Shown here one piece after another: positions 26,159-35,471 of a stretch of 64,000 nucleotides of DNA. Every line of letters begins with the position of its first letter. Position 1 is the stretch's first letter. Origin of the DNA: Flavobacterium reichenbachii. Its GTDB lineage: Bacteria > Bacteroidota > Bacteroidia > Flavobacteriales > Flavobacteriaceae. The stretch lies in assembly GCF_002217435.1 (NCBI RefSeq), contig NZ_MUHF01000029.1, forward strand, positions 1 through 64,000, written 5' to 3'. A program made the position numbers and the translations under genes. Under the pieces are notes generated by a model that was given only the letters and a program-made list of their open reading frames with translations, had not been told where the DNA came from and made no database searches.

Positions 26159-28435
26159 ATGAAATTATCGATTAAAATCATCACTTTTTCAGCAATAGCA
26201 TTATGCTGTACCCATCAAATAAAGGCCCAAAAACAGCTTCATAATTATGTAGATCCCATGATTGGGTCAGAAGGTGTCGGCAGGGTTTTTATAGGTCCGT
26301 CATGCCCTTATGGAATGGTGAAACCAAGTCCGGATTGCACCGTAAGTCCAAATAGCGGCTGGCTTCCTTTGCCAAAAGAAGTAACCGGATTCAGTCAGGT
26401 GCATGTGAGCGGAACCGGAGGCGGACCAAAATATGGCAATATCCAGATTATGCCTTTTTCAGGAGCTTTAGATAAGATCGATCAAACATCGCATAGAGCA
26501 GAAGAAAACGTAAAACTGGGTTATTATGAAACGGTTTTCAAAGAAAATCAAATCAAAACAGAAATAACAACGGCAGAAAAAGCAGCATTTTATCGCATTA
26601 CCTATCCTAAAAACGCATCAAAAGAATTAAAAATTGATCCCGGATTTTTCTTAGGAGAAGAAGCAATTCCAGACGGAAGAGAAGCACAGCAGTTTGTAGG
26701 TTCTCAAATCGAAATCGTTTCAGATACTGAAGTTCGCGGCTATTCCAGAATTCGTGGCGGTTGGAATAACGGACGCGCTTATACCGTTTATTTCTGGGTA
26801 GTTTTTGATCAGCCAATGACGAAATATGTAACTTTTAAAGACGGAAAATTCTATAACAATCAGCCCGCTCAATTTGATTCGGGTAAAAAAACGGCAGCTT
26901 TATTTTCTTTTGGAAATGATGGAAAACAGGAGTTGAACATTAAAATCGGAATTTCTTTTTTAAGTGAATTAAAAGCAAAAAATAATATTGAAGTAGAAAT
27001 TCCGCATTGGAATTTTAGTACCGTTTTAGCTTCTGTAGAAAATAAATGGGAACAATTGTTAAGTCGAATTACACTTTCTGCCGAAACCTCAGAAGACTAT
27101 AAAAAAATGTTTTATACAGGTTTGTATCACACGATGATTATGCCCGTAGACCGAACAGGAGAAAATCCGCTATGGACAAACGACGAACCGTATTACGATG
27201 ATTTTTACTGTATTTGGGATACTTTTAGAAGTTCAAGTCCGTTGATTACACTAATCGATTCAAAACGTCAGGTCGAAATTGTAAATGCCATGTTGAATAT
27301 TTACAAACGTGAAGGTTATCTGCCAGAAGGAAGAAGTGGGAACGACAACGGCCGAACACAAGGTGGAGCAAACGCTTCTGTTGTTCTTGCCGATGCTTTT
27401 GTAAAAAACTTAAAAGGAATTGATTACGAAGTCGCACTAAAAGCCATGCTTAAAGATGCTACTGTACCGCCCGGAGGAAATGAAGAAAAAGAAGGAAGAG
27501 GCGGATTGACAGAATATTTGAAACTAGGATATCTCCCGTACGGAATTGACCGCGCAGGAAACAGAACCATTGATTATTCGTATAACGATTATAATATCGC
27601 TACTGTAGCCAAAGGCTTAAATCATACCGATTTATACAATCAATACATTAAACAAGCAGATAATTGGCAGAACCTATGGCGTCCAGATTACACCAATAAT
27701 GGATCGACAGGATTTATTATGCCAAAAGATGCCTCAGGAAACTGGCTTGATGAGGTTGTTTTTGGTGAATCAAAAATACAGAAACCAACTTTTAAATATA
27801 CGCCGGTTATTATCGAATCTCCTTGGTATGTCTGTCATTGGTGTGTGTTTTTCTACGAAGGAAATTCTTGGGAATATTCTTTGAGTATTCCGCATGACGT
27901 TCCGGAACTGGTTTTAAAATCTGGAGGCGAAACTGCTTTTAAAAACAGACTCGATACTTTTTTTGACACAAAATTGTACAATGTAGCCAACGAACCGTCG
28001 TTTTTAACGCCGTGTTTGTACCACTGGATCGGAAAACCATATTTGAGCAGCGACAGAATTCGAACTATTATAAAAGAGAATTTCAATACTTCGCACGAAG
28101 GTTTACCGGGCAATGATGACTCTGGCGCGATGTCTTCGTGGCTGGCTTTTCACATGATGGGATTGTATCCAAACGCCGGACAGCCGTATTATTTGTTGAA
28201 TACGCCGTTAATTAAAGAAACAACTTTGCAATTGAATGAAGGTAAGATCTTTAAGATCTCAGCCAAGAAAATGAGCGATAAAAATAAATATATCAAATCG
28301 GCCTTGTTAAACGGAAAACCCTATAACAAAGCCTGGATTTTACATGAAGATATTGCAAAAGGAGGCGAATTAATTTTCGAAATGGATTCAAAACCTTCGG
28401 CTTGGGGAACGACTATTTTACCACCAACAAAATAA
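26159..28435 (+). CDS. GH92 exo-alpha-mannosidase
   Basis: The product is 758 residues with a cleavable signal peptide (ending IKAQ, about residue 24), so it is probably periplasmic. It has the GH92 blocks DPMIGSEGVGRVFIGPSCPY, the catalytic-acid region FYEGNSWEYSLSIPHDVPEL with E567, and GLPGNDDSGAMSSWLAFHMM with D653/D654 at the base position. This is closer to the standard family signature than the GH92 protein just upstream. The two may cleave different alpha-mannosyl linkages. The gene at 28445 follows after 9 bp and is cotranscribed. Confidence 0.92.
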   Translation: MKLSIKIITFSAIALCCTHQIKAQKQLHNYVDPMIGSEGVGRVFIGPSCPYGMVKPSPDCTVSPNSGWLPLPKEVTGFSQVHVSGTGGGPKYGNIQIMPFSGALDKIDQTSHRAEENVKLGYYETVFKENQIKTEITTAEKAAFYRITYPKNASKELKIDPGFFLGEEAIPDGREAQQFVGSQIEIVSDTEVRGYSRIRGGWNNGRAYTVYFWVVFDQPMTKYVTFKDGKFYNNQPAQFDSGKKTAALFSFGNDGKQELNIKIGISFLSELKAKNNIEVEIPHWNFSTVLASVENKWEQLLSRITLSAETSEDYKKMFYTGLYHTMIMPVDRTGENPLWTNDEPYYDDFYCIWDTFRSSSPLITLIDSKRQVEIVNAMLNIYKREGYLPEGRSGNDNGRTQGGANASVVLADAFVKNLKGIDYEVALKAMLKDATVPPGGNEEKEGRGGLTEYLKLGYLPYGIDRAGNRTIDYSYNDYNIATVAKGLNHTDLYNQYIKQADNWQNLWRPDYTNNGSTGFIMPKDASGNWLDEVVFGESKIQKPTFKYTPVIIESPWYVCHWCVFFYEGNSWEYSLSIPHDVPELVLKSGGETAFKNRLDTFFDTKLYNVANEPSFLTPCLYHWIGKPYLSSDRIRTIIKENFNTSHEGLPGNDDSGAMSSWLAFHMMGLYPNAGQPYYLLNTPLIKETTLQLNEGKIFKISAKKMSDKNKYIKSALLNGKPYNKAWILHEDIAKGGELIFEMDSKPSAWGTTILPPTK

Positions 28436-28444
28436 AATCAGAAG

Positions 28445-29017
28445 ATGAAAAAAGCAATTTTAGCACTTCTTGTTTGTGCGATACATCAGATCGGAATAGC
28501 ACAAAACTACATTCCGTCTCTTAAAAACAATACGGTTTTACATTATATCTGCAAACTTCACGGACAGACGAGAACCTTAACCCTGACCACCAAAATCGAA
28601 AAAGATCAGCTGATTTTTGATTTAGATACCAGAGGCGTAAAAAGCAGTATTGTAACTACTTCTGAAGGTTTGAAAAACGGAACCGAATTAAGTTTTAATC
28701 AGGGAGAATTTGCACCTATTTTGAACTTAAAACCAGCCGAAACTTTTTTTATGATTTCGCAGTCGGCATATCAGGATTTACTCAAAAATAAAAAGTTTAT
28801 TTATAATAATACGACTTATGTTTTAAATGAAAATGCAACTGAAAATAAAGTTGAATTAGAAGGGAAAATACTAGAAACAGTACACGTTATCGCACAAATT
28901 GATCAAACCGAAATGTGGATCATAAAAAATCCGGATTATCCTTTAATCTGTAAAATAATTAAAAATCCTTTAGGAATAAATTTCACTTTAGTCAAAATAA
29001 CGGATAAAGGAAATTAG
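28445..29017 (+). CDS. Secreted protein of unknown function in the GH92 operon
   Basis: The product is 190 residues with a signal peptide (residues 1-19, ending IGIAQ). The mature part looks all-beta, with HYICKLHGQTRTLTLTTKIE, VKSSIVTTSEGLKNGTELSF and a C-terminal DQTEMWIIKNPDYPLICKII. I do not recognise a family and see no catalytic motif. It starts 9 bp after the GH92 gene, so it works with it. It may be a periplasmic accessory or binding protein; this is a guess from position. Confidence 0.75.
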   Translation: MKKAILALLVCAIHQIGIAQNYIPSLKNNTVLHYICKLHGQTRTLTLTTKIEKDQLIFDLDTRGVKSSIVTTSEGLKNGTELSFNQGEFAPILNLKPAETFFMISQSAYQDLLKNKKFIYNNTTYVLNENATENKVELEGKILETVHVIAQIDQTEMWIIKNPDYPLICKIIKNPLGINFTLVKITDKGN

Positions 29018-29052
29018 TAGATAAATAAAAATGTTTTGTTTAGTTTTCTGTC

Positions 29053-29085
29053 AAACCTAACAGGTTTTAAAAACCTGTTAGGTTT
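29053..29085. repeat. 33-bp near-perfect palindrome
   Basis: AAACCTAACAGGTTTT and its exact inverse AAAACCTGTTAGGTTT are separated by one A. It could be a terminator after the gene at 28445, but it has no T run and looks like a mobile palindromic repeat unit. Confidence 0.6.
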
Positions 29086-29129
29086 CTAATTCAGATTATA
29101 CGTAAACCAAATCAGTAAAAAAATATACT

Positions 29130-30926
29130 ATGAAAAATCAAATCAGTCGTGGAGAATTCATCAGATTATCAAGTCTCACGCTGGCAGGAGCTTTGGTAAG
29201 TAATGCCGTTTTTGCTAATGATTTATTTCTAAATAATACAACTGGTAAAGAAGATCTTGAATTACTAAAAAAACTCATTGTAAACAATGACGCCAAAGTT
29301 AAAAGCTTACTGAGCAAAGCATTGCCGGATCCTGCAGTCAGGCTTAGTAGTTTTCGTGGAATAGCAAGTTCCATAACGATCATGACTGCTTCATTATCAA
29401 ATTCAGGATCAGAATATTATAAGTCTGTATTGCTGACCGAAAAAATAAATGAGTCGATTGATATTTTATTAAAAGAGCAATACAGCGACGGAACATTAGA
29501 TGCCGGAGGCAACCGACAATCTCCTCCCGATACTGCCTTTATTTTAGAATATATTTGTCCGGCAGCTGTTTTATTAAAAAATCATAAACAAAATGATTTG
29601 GCACCGTTAAAAGATAAATTGAAGAAATTTATTTTAAATGCAGGAGAAGCCATGATTACGGGCGGTGTCCATACACCAAATCACAGGTGGGTCATCTGCG
29701 CAGCTTTAGCCAATATTAATGCGCTTTATCCAGATGTGAGATACGTTAGCAGAATTGACGAATGGCTTGCAGAAGGCATTTACATGAATGAAGACGGACA
29801 TTATGCAGAACGAAGCGGGATTTATTCGGCCGTGATTGACAAGGCTTTAATTACGATGGCAAGATTGTTAAACCGACCGAAATTGCTCGAAATCGTCCAC
29901 AAAAACCTGACGACTTATTTTTATTATACAGAAACAAATGGCGATTTGGTTACGGTTGATTCTAAAAGACAAGATCAGTTTATGTCTTTAAAAGTGACCA
30001 ATTTTTATCTGCAATACCGTTATATGGCGATTAAAACCAATAATGCCATGTTTCCATATATGGTAAATCTGATCGAAAAACTGCCAGAATTTACAAATGA
30101 TATTTTATCAAATTCTCTAGCTTTTTTCCTGGAAAATGAAGTGCTTCGAAAACAAATTCCTATTGAAAGTAAAGTCGAAAATGATTTCGAAAAGTTTTTC
30201 GCCATTTCCAATCTGGCACGAATCAGACGCGGGAAAACTTCGTTAACATTGTTTGGAGGAAACGATCAGCCGGTTCAGATTGTTTCGGGAAGATCTTCCA
30301 ATCCTAATTTTTTGATGTACCGCAGAGGAGATTCAATTTTAAAATACATGCGTCTTTCGACTTCGTTTTTTAGAATGGGATATTTCAGCAGTGACGGAAT
30401 CGTAAAAGAAGGCAATAAATATATTTTGAAAGAAACCAAAGAAGCAGATTATTACCAGCCTTTGGCTCAAGAATTTCGCAAAGCCGACGGCGATTATAAA
30501 CTCTCGGAATCTCCAGACGGAAGATTTTGGAATAAAATGGACTTTGATTCGAGAACAAAAAGCAATGTAAAAAAGCAGACCACAACAATTGAAATTACAG
30601 AAGATAACGGCGCATTAAGTTTAGAATTTAAAGTCGAAGGTCCGCCAAATGTTGAAGTAACTATTGAAATGTGCTTTAACGAAGGAAGCAGTATTATGGG
30701 AGCTGTCCAAGACGAAAAGAAGAATTATTTCCTTAAATCAGGATTCGGAGCACTTGGTACAGGCGAGGATAAAATACAATTTGGTCCGGGAAAATGCGAA
30801 CATTTAAATGTAGAAAACCTAGACAGCGAAGAATATACCTATCATCAGGGAAGTCTGCGAACCATTGGCGAGCATGTTTATATAACAGGATTTACACCAT
30901 TTTATCACAAAATGAATATTTATTGA
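29130..30926 (+). CDS. Alpha/alpha-toroid protein resembling heparinase-type polysaccharide lyases
   Basis: The product is 598 residues. The N-terminus (SRGEFIRLSSLTLAGALVSN) looks like a Tat-like signal but has only one of the two arginines, so export may be by Sec. The middle part has NHRWVICAALANINALYPD, YMNEDGHYAERSGIYSAVID and a TVDSKRQDQF block, which read like the helical toroid and the His/Tyr/Arg active-site surroundings of (alpha/alpha)6 uronate lyases. The C-terminal half is beta-rich, as in heparinase II/III-like proteins. I cannot name a PL family. If it is a lyase it would cut beside a uronic acid, which would fit the locus. A non-catalytic or hydrolase role is possible. Confidence 0.7.
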   Translation: MKNQISRGEFIRLSSLTLAGALVSNAVFANDLFLNNTTGKEDLELLKKLIVNNDAKVKSLLSKALPDPAVRLSSFRGIASSITIMTASLSNSGSEYYKSVLLTEKINESIDILLKEQYSDGTLDAGGNRQSPPDTAFILEYICPAAVLLKNHKQNDLAPLKDKLKKFILNAGEAMITGGVHTPNHRWVICAALANINALYPDVRYVSRIDEWLAEGIYMNEDGHYAERSGIYSAVIDKALITMARLLNRPKLLEIVHKNLTTYFYYTETNGDLVTVDSKRQDQFMSLKVTNFYLQYRYMAIKTNNAMFPYMVNLIEKLPEFTNDILSNSLAFFLENEVLRKQIPIESKVENDFEKFFAISNLARIRRGKTSLTLFGGNDQPVQIVSGRSSNPNFLMYRRGDSILKYMRLSTSFFRMGYFSSDGIVKEGNKYILKETKEADYYQPLAQEFRKADGDYKLSESPDGRFWNKMDFDSRTKSNVKKQTTTIEITEDNGALSLEFKVEGPPNVEVTIEMCFNEGSSIMGAVQDEKKNYFLKSGFGALGTGEDKIQFGPGKCEHLNVENLDSEEYTYHQGSLRTIGEHVYITGFTPFYHKMNIY

Positions 30927-31010
30927 GAAATCGTTTGCGTAATAGTGAAAGTATTAAATTCTTAGTTTAAATTTACGATAATTAAATTTAAACTATTAAT
31001 AATTGAAATT

Positions 31011-31859
31011 ATGAAATTATCATTGATCACCGCTATGCTTTTGGGTTGTACTTGTTTTGCACAAAATAATACTGACACAAGTCTGTACATGAAGTCTGAT
31101 AAAATTACTTATCTGACAGATATAGGTTCAGAAACAGGAGATTTGTACAAAACGATAGGACATCACGGACCAGCTGTGGAAAATGAGTGGATGGCATTAA
31201 GAATTTATTTTAGTGATAAAGTGGCGATTGATGTTTATTCTAAAGCAAAACCGGGTTTAGAATTGAGAAAAGCAAATTGGTACCCAACTCCAGAACAGCA
31301 AAAAGAAGGCTGGGGCGCTGATTATTATAAAGTGGCATCGACTGTTGGTTTAGGCGGTGTAAAACTTTGGGACGGAGAAAAAGTAGTGCCTTTGAATCCG
31401 GTTACGAATCGTTTGGCGCGCGTTGGCAAAACAGAAACGACTTCATGGATGGAAATGATCTCAAGAGGCGTTCCGTACAAAGGAAAAAAAGTAGATATTT
31501 TAGTGCGTGTTACGGTATTTTCTGGTAAAAGAGAAGCAAAAGTAGAAGCTGTAAGTTTAAGCGGAGAAAAAGTGCAATTTGCAACAGGAGTTAATTATTT
31601 CAAAGATTTCCAAACCAAAAAAGGGACTAATTATATCGCAGTTTGGGGAAAACATCCTGAAGATGTAGCAGCAGAAATTGTAGAAATTGGCGCCGCTATT
31701 AAATTCAATCCAAAAGATTATGTAAAAACTACCGATGATGGAACACAATATTTATTGATTTCTAAACCAGCTAAAAGCTTAGAAACATCGATTATATCTT
31801 CGAGCGCAAGAGAAACAGAATTGAATACGCTTGATAAATTAGAAGCTTACATTAAATAA
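31011..31859 (+). CDS. Secreted DUF4861 protein
   Basis: The product is 282 residues with a signal peptide (residues 1-18, ending CFAQ). It matches the DUF4861 layout from memory: GHHGPAVENEWMALRIYFSD, then the GWGADYYKVASTVGLGGVKL block and a beta-rich remainder with VDILVRVTVFSGKREAKVEA. Proteins of this family recur in pectin and rhamnogalacturonan utilisation loci, probably as carbohydrate-active enzymes or binding modules, but the activity is not established here. It lies between the lyase-like protein and a GH28 enzyme. Confidence 0.75.
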   Translation: MKLSLITAMLLGCTCFAQNNTDTSLYMKSDKITYLTDIGSETGDLYKTIGHHGPAVENEWMALRIYFSDKVAIDVYSKAKPGLELRKANWYPTPEQQKEGWGADYYKVASTVGLGGVKLWDGEKVVPLNPVTNRLARVGKTETTSWMEMISRGVPYKGKKVDILVRVTVFSGKREAKVEAVSLSGEKVQFATGVNYFKDFQTKKGTNYIAVWGKHPEDVAAEIVEIGAAIKFNPKDYVKTTDDGTQYLLISKPAKSLETSIISSSARETELNTLDKLEAYIK

Positions 31860-31947
31860 ACTAACTAACAAACTGCATTTTAGGCCTGTGGCAAACAGTT
31901 TTAGTTCAGTATATTTTTGTTTGAATTGTAAATTACAAAAAAATAAA

Positions 31948-33531
31948 ATGTCAAAAATTAAACTAAAACTGTTTTTCACGGCTTTATTGTTAAACCTTTT
32001 TTTATTGGGTTTTGAATGCAGTGCCCAAAAAACAATTTCATCTCAAAAGGAATTTCTAATTACAAATTACGGTTCAAAAGCAGATGGAAAAACACTCAAT
32101 ACAACTGCGATCCAAAATGCAATTGATGCCGCTTCTAAAAACAACGGCGGGCGTGTAATTTTTCCGAAAGGGACTTTTTTATCAGGAAGTATTATCTTAA
32201 AAAGCAATGTAACGTTATATTTTGAAGAAGGTTCTGTATTGCTGGGAAGCACAAATCCCAAAGATTATAGTAATATGGAATTTAGCGGCAGACCCGTTTC
32301 TCCCAAAAACGATGACAATTCTCAAATGGCTTTAATTTTAGCCCACAAAGCAAATAATATTACCCTAAAGGGAAAAGGAACAATTGATGGGCAGGGTTTA
32401 CAATTAGCCTTAAATATTGATAGTCTTCATCATGCCGGTGTTGCTGTAGACCCAAAATATACTCTCAGAAGAAAGAGGCCAAATGAAACCATGAGGCCAA
32501 AATTATTTCGTTTTTCACAATGCGATAACGTTCAAATTGAAGGTTTGAAAGCTGGAGAAGCTTCCTGCTGGGGATTATCGTTTGAGTTATGCAGTAATCT
32601 CACGCTGGACAACCTTACGATAGTAAATCGTTCGTATTGGAACAATGACGGAATCGATATTACAGACTGCAAAAATGTTAAAGTAGTCAATTGCGATATC
32701 AACGCAGCCGATGATGGAATCTGCTTAAAGTCATATTATCCCGGATATTATAATGATGGTGTTTATATTGCAAACTGCAAAATTAGATCGAGTGCTAGTG
32801 CTATAAAATTTGGCACCGCTTCTTTCGGCGGCTTTAAAAATGTTATTATTAAAGACATTAAAGTTTACGATACTTTTCGGTCAGCAATTGCCATTGAATC
32901 TGTTGATGGCGGCAGTATCGAAAATATTGACGTTTCGAACATACATGCTGTTAATACAGGAAATGCCATTTTTATTCGCATTGGAAACCGAAGCGGCGAT
33001 AAGCCGGGAAGCATCAAAAATGTGAGCATTAAAAACATAAAAGTCCAAGTGCCCTTTGGCCGTCCGGATATCAATTATGATGTAAGAGGCCCTGAAGTTG
33101 ATTTCTTCCACAATCCTTTTCCATCTTCCATAGTGGGTTTACAAGGTTACGTTATCGAAAATGTCGTGTTAGAAAATATAGAAATAAACTATCCCGGAAG
33201 AGCTTCAAAAGGAATGGCGTACATGCCTTTGAACCGATTGGATCAAGTGCCCGAAGCAGCAAAAGATTATCCTGAATTTTCTATGTTTGGCGAATTGCCT
33301 GCTTACGGTTTTTACGTAAGACATGTTAATGGACTGATTATGAAGAATATTAAATTGACATTAGACGATGATGATTTTAGACCTGCCTTTGTATTTGATG
33401 ATGTTAAAAATTTAGAAATGAAAAAAATTACGCTTCCAAAAGAAAAGAAAAAGCAAATTGTATTTAAGGACGTTGCAGCTTCAACTCTTGATAAACAGCT
33501 GCTGGAACAGAAAATGGAAATTAAGAATTAA
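31948..33531 (+). CDS. GH28 pectinase-family protein (parallel beta-helix)
   Basis: From the ATG at 31948 the product is 527 residues with a signal peptide (ending CSAQ). The frame is open back to a GTG at 31888, but that would put 20 residues before the signal peptide, so I use 31948. The N-terminus NYGSKADGKTLNTTAIQNAI is the usual pectinase start. Catalytic aspartates are visible at D234 (WNNDGIDI) and D255/D256 (AADDGICLK). The canonical Gly-His-Gly of polygalacturonases is not seen; SSASAIKFGTASFGG is at that place. GH28 hydrolyses galacturonan or rhamnogalacturonan backbones; the lost His suggests a non-standard substrate or exo action. Confidence 0.88.
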   Translation: MSKIKLKLFFTALLLNLFLLGFECSAQKTISSQKEFLITNYGSKADGKTLNTTAIQNAIDAASKNNGGRVIFPKGTFLSGSIILKSNVTLYFEEGSVLLGSTNPKDYSNMEFSGRPVSPKNDDNSQMALILAHKANNITLKGKGTIDGQGLQLALNIDSLHHAGVAVDPKYTLRRKRPNETMRPKLFRFSQCDNVQIEGLKAGEASCWGLSFELCSNLTLDNLTIVNRSYWNNDGIDITDCKNVKVVNCDINAADDGICLKSYYPGYYNDGVYIANCKIRSSASAIKFGTASFGGFKNVIIKDIKVYDTFRSAIAIESVDGGSIENIDVSNIHAVNTGNAIFIRIGNRSGDKPGSIKNVSIKNIKVQVPFGRPDINYDVRGPEVDFFHNPFPSSIVGLQGYVIENVVLENIEINYPGRASKGMAYMPLNRLDQVPEAAKDYPEFSMFGELPAYGFYVRHVNGLIMKNIKLTLDDDDFRPAFVFDDVKNLEMKKITLPKEKKKQIVFKDVAASTLDKQLLEQKMEIKN

Positions 33532-33589
33532 AAGATTTCTAAAATTCAGACTCAAAATAAAAAGAGAATTTAAATAAAATAAAAGTTAG

Positions 33590-35425
33590 ATGTTTAGAAT
33601 ATCATTTATAATAGTGCTCTTACTTTCTTTGTACGGTTGCAAAACAAAACAGGTTGTTAAAAAAGAAGTAAAAATAGCTTTTATTGCCGATGTTCATCTG
33701 CAGGATATTTTTCCAAAATTTGAAGACAATACTTATAAAGGTGTTCAAAATCCGGAAACGGGAGAATTTACGAATATTAGAACAATGAATTCGCAATTGC
33801 ATTCTACCCGAATTTTTAATGAAAATTATTTTGCTTTTTTAGAAGCTTTAAATGATATTTCCAAAAGAGGAATCACGCAAGTTGTGCTTCCAGGCGATTT
33901 TAGCGATGATGGACAGCCCGTTCATGTAAGAGGATTGCGAAAAATACTGGATCAATATGCTAAGGAAAAGGGAATGTCGTTTTTTGTAACCACCGGAAAT
34001 CACGATGCCGTAAAACCTTTTGCACAAGAAGCTTCTAAAATTGATTTTTTAGGGAAAGACGGCAAAGAGCAGATTATCAGCAGTTCTAAAACTAACTTGA
34101 AGAAAAGTGAAAATCAATTAGAGCCTATCATTACTTCTGATATAAAAAATTGGGGTTACAAAGAAACCATGCAGGAAATGTCTGGTTTTGGTTTTTTTCC
34201 GAAAAAGGATTATTTGTATTGGGAAACGCCTTTTTCAAATTATGATTATAATGATTATATTTTTGAAAAAGCGGTTGAAGCATCAGTTTTAAACAAAAGA
34301 ATTTATACAATTCCAAATACCAATTTAGCACTTCCGGATGCAAGTTATTTGGTAGAACCCATAAAAGGAATCTGGCTTTTGGCGATCGATGCCAACGCTT
34401 ATGTTCCGAATAAAAACTTATCTGGATTACCGAATAATCCGAATGATTTTTCGGGTGCGAGTATCGGTTATAATAATGTGTTTCTTTATAAAAATCATTT
34501 AATCAATTGGGTCAAAAAGATTTCGGCGGAAGCCAGAAAAAAAGGAAAAATTTTGATTGCTTTCAGCCATTATCCGATGGTTGATTTTAATAATGATGCT
34601 TCGCCCGAATTAAAACTGCTTTTTGGTGCCGATAAAATGCAGTTATCAAGAGTTCCAAACGAAGAAATAGCCCAGACCTTTGCAGATGCAGGAATTCAAA
34701 TTCATTTTGGCGGACACATGCACATCAACGATACGGGCGTGCGAACTACGGCAAAAGGCAATACTTTATTCAATATTCAAACGCCTTCTCTGGCCGCTTA
34801 TATGCCGGCTTATAAAATACTCACGATTCATTCTGATTCAGATTTTGAAGTAGAAACCATTGTGGTAGATTCCGTTCCAAAATTCAACAGCTTATTTCCT
34901 TTTTATGAACAGGAATATGCGCATTTGCAAAATATAAAAGATCTTAATATTTGGAATAAAGAAATTCTCAAAACCAAAGATTATAAGGAATTTACAGAAT
35001 GGCATCTGAAAGAATTAGTGCGTCTTCGGTTTTTGCCTGAAGATTTTCCCGCTGCATTTTTAACGTCAATTCTAAAACTTTCCGGTAAGGATTTAGCGTA
35101 TATCAATAAAAACAATTCAGAAGTTGAGACACTTATGAAATCGAATTCATTAACGATTCAGAATTTTGAATCATGGAACGGTTTTGATATGATTTTTGAT
35201 TTTTACAGATTAAAAAATGCCGATGAATTGGCCAATCCTGAAATAGGAAGCAAGAGATTAAAGGCATATAATTTGGTATGCAGTGAGTTAAAGAAATCTA
35301 CGGATAAAAAAATGATTTTATGGGCAGAGATATTTATGAAAACCATGAATGGCGCGCCCTCAGATCATTTTAAAATTGATTTAAAAAATAACAGTATTAA
35401 TAATTTATCTGTTAAAAATTTTTGA
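33590..35425 (+). CDS. Calcineurin-like metallophosphoesterase lipoprotein
   Basis: The product is 611 residues with a lipoprotein signal (LSLYGC, Cys at residue 17). It has all metal-site motifs of the family: IADVH (D34, H36), PGDFSDDG (D103), TGNHD (N137, H138, D139), FSHYP and GGHMH (H376, H378). The C-terminal 200 residues are an unrecognised helical extension. The enzyme should act outside the cytoplasm on a phosphate mono- or diester. A phosphoesterase is not part of a standard pectin pathway, so it may remove phosphate from a phosphorylated glycan. It lies 58 bp after the GH28 gene and just before the regulator. Confidence 0.88.
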   Translation: MFRISFIIVLLLSLYGCKTKQVVKKEVKIAFIADVHLQDIFPKFEDNTYKGVQNPETGEFTNIRTMNSQLHSTRIFNENYFAFLEALNDISKRGITQVVLPGDFSDDGQPVHVRGLRKILDQYAKEKGMSFFVTTGNHDAVKPFAQEASKIDFLGKDGKEQIISSSKTNLKKSENQLEPIITSDIKNWGYKETMQEMSGFGFFPKKDYLYWETPFSNYDYNDYIFEKAVEASVLNKRIYTIPNTNLALPDASYLVEPIKGIWLLAIDANAYVPNKNLSGLPNNPNDFSGASIGYNNVFLYKNHLINWVKKISAEARKKGKILIAFSHYPMVDFNNDASPELKLLFGADKMQLSRVPNEEIAQTFADAGIQIHFGGHMHINDTGVRTTAKGNTLFNIQTPSLAAYMPAYKILTIHSDSDFEVETIVVDSVPKFNSLFPFYEQEYAHLQNIKDLNIWNKEILKTKDYKEFTEWHLKELVRLRFLPEDFPAAFLTSILKLSGKDLAYINKNNSEVETLMKSNSLTIQNFESWNGFDMIFDFYRLKNADELANPEIGSKRLKAYNLVCSELKKSTDKKMILWAEIFMKTMNGAPSDHFKIDLKNNSINNLSVKNF

Positions 35426-35471
35426 TATTTATTAAATCAAAAACATTAAATTGCATTTATAATTTATTTCC

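Noticed and set aside
31888..31947. GTG start for the first GH28 protein
   Set aside because: It would place 20 residues ahead of a good signal peptide that begins at the ATG at 31948.
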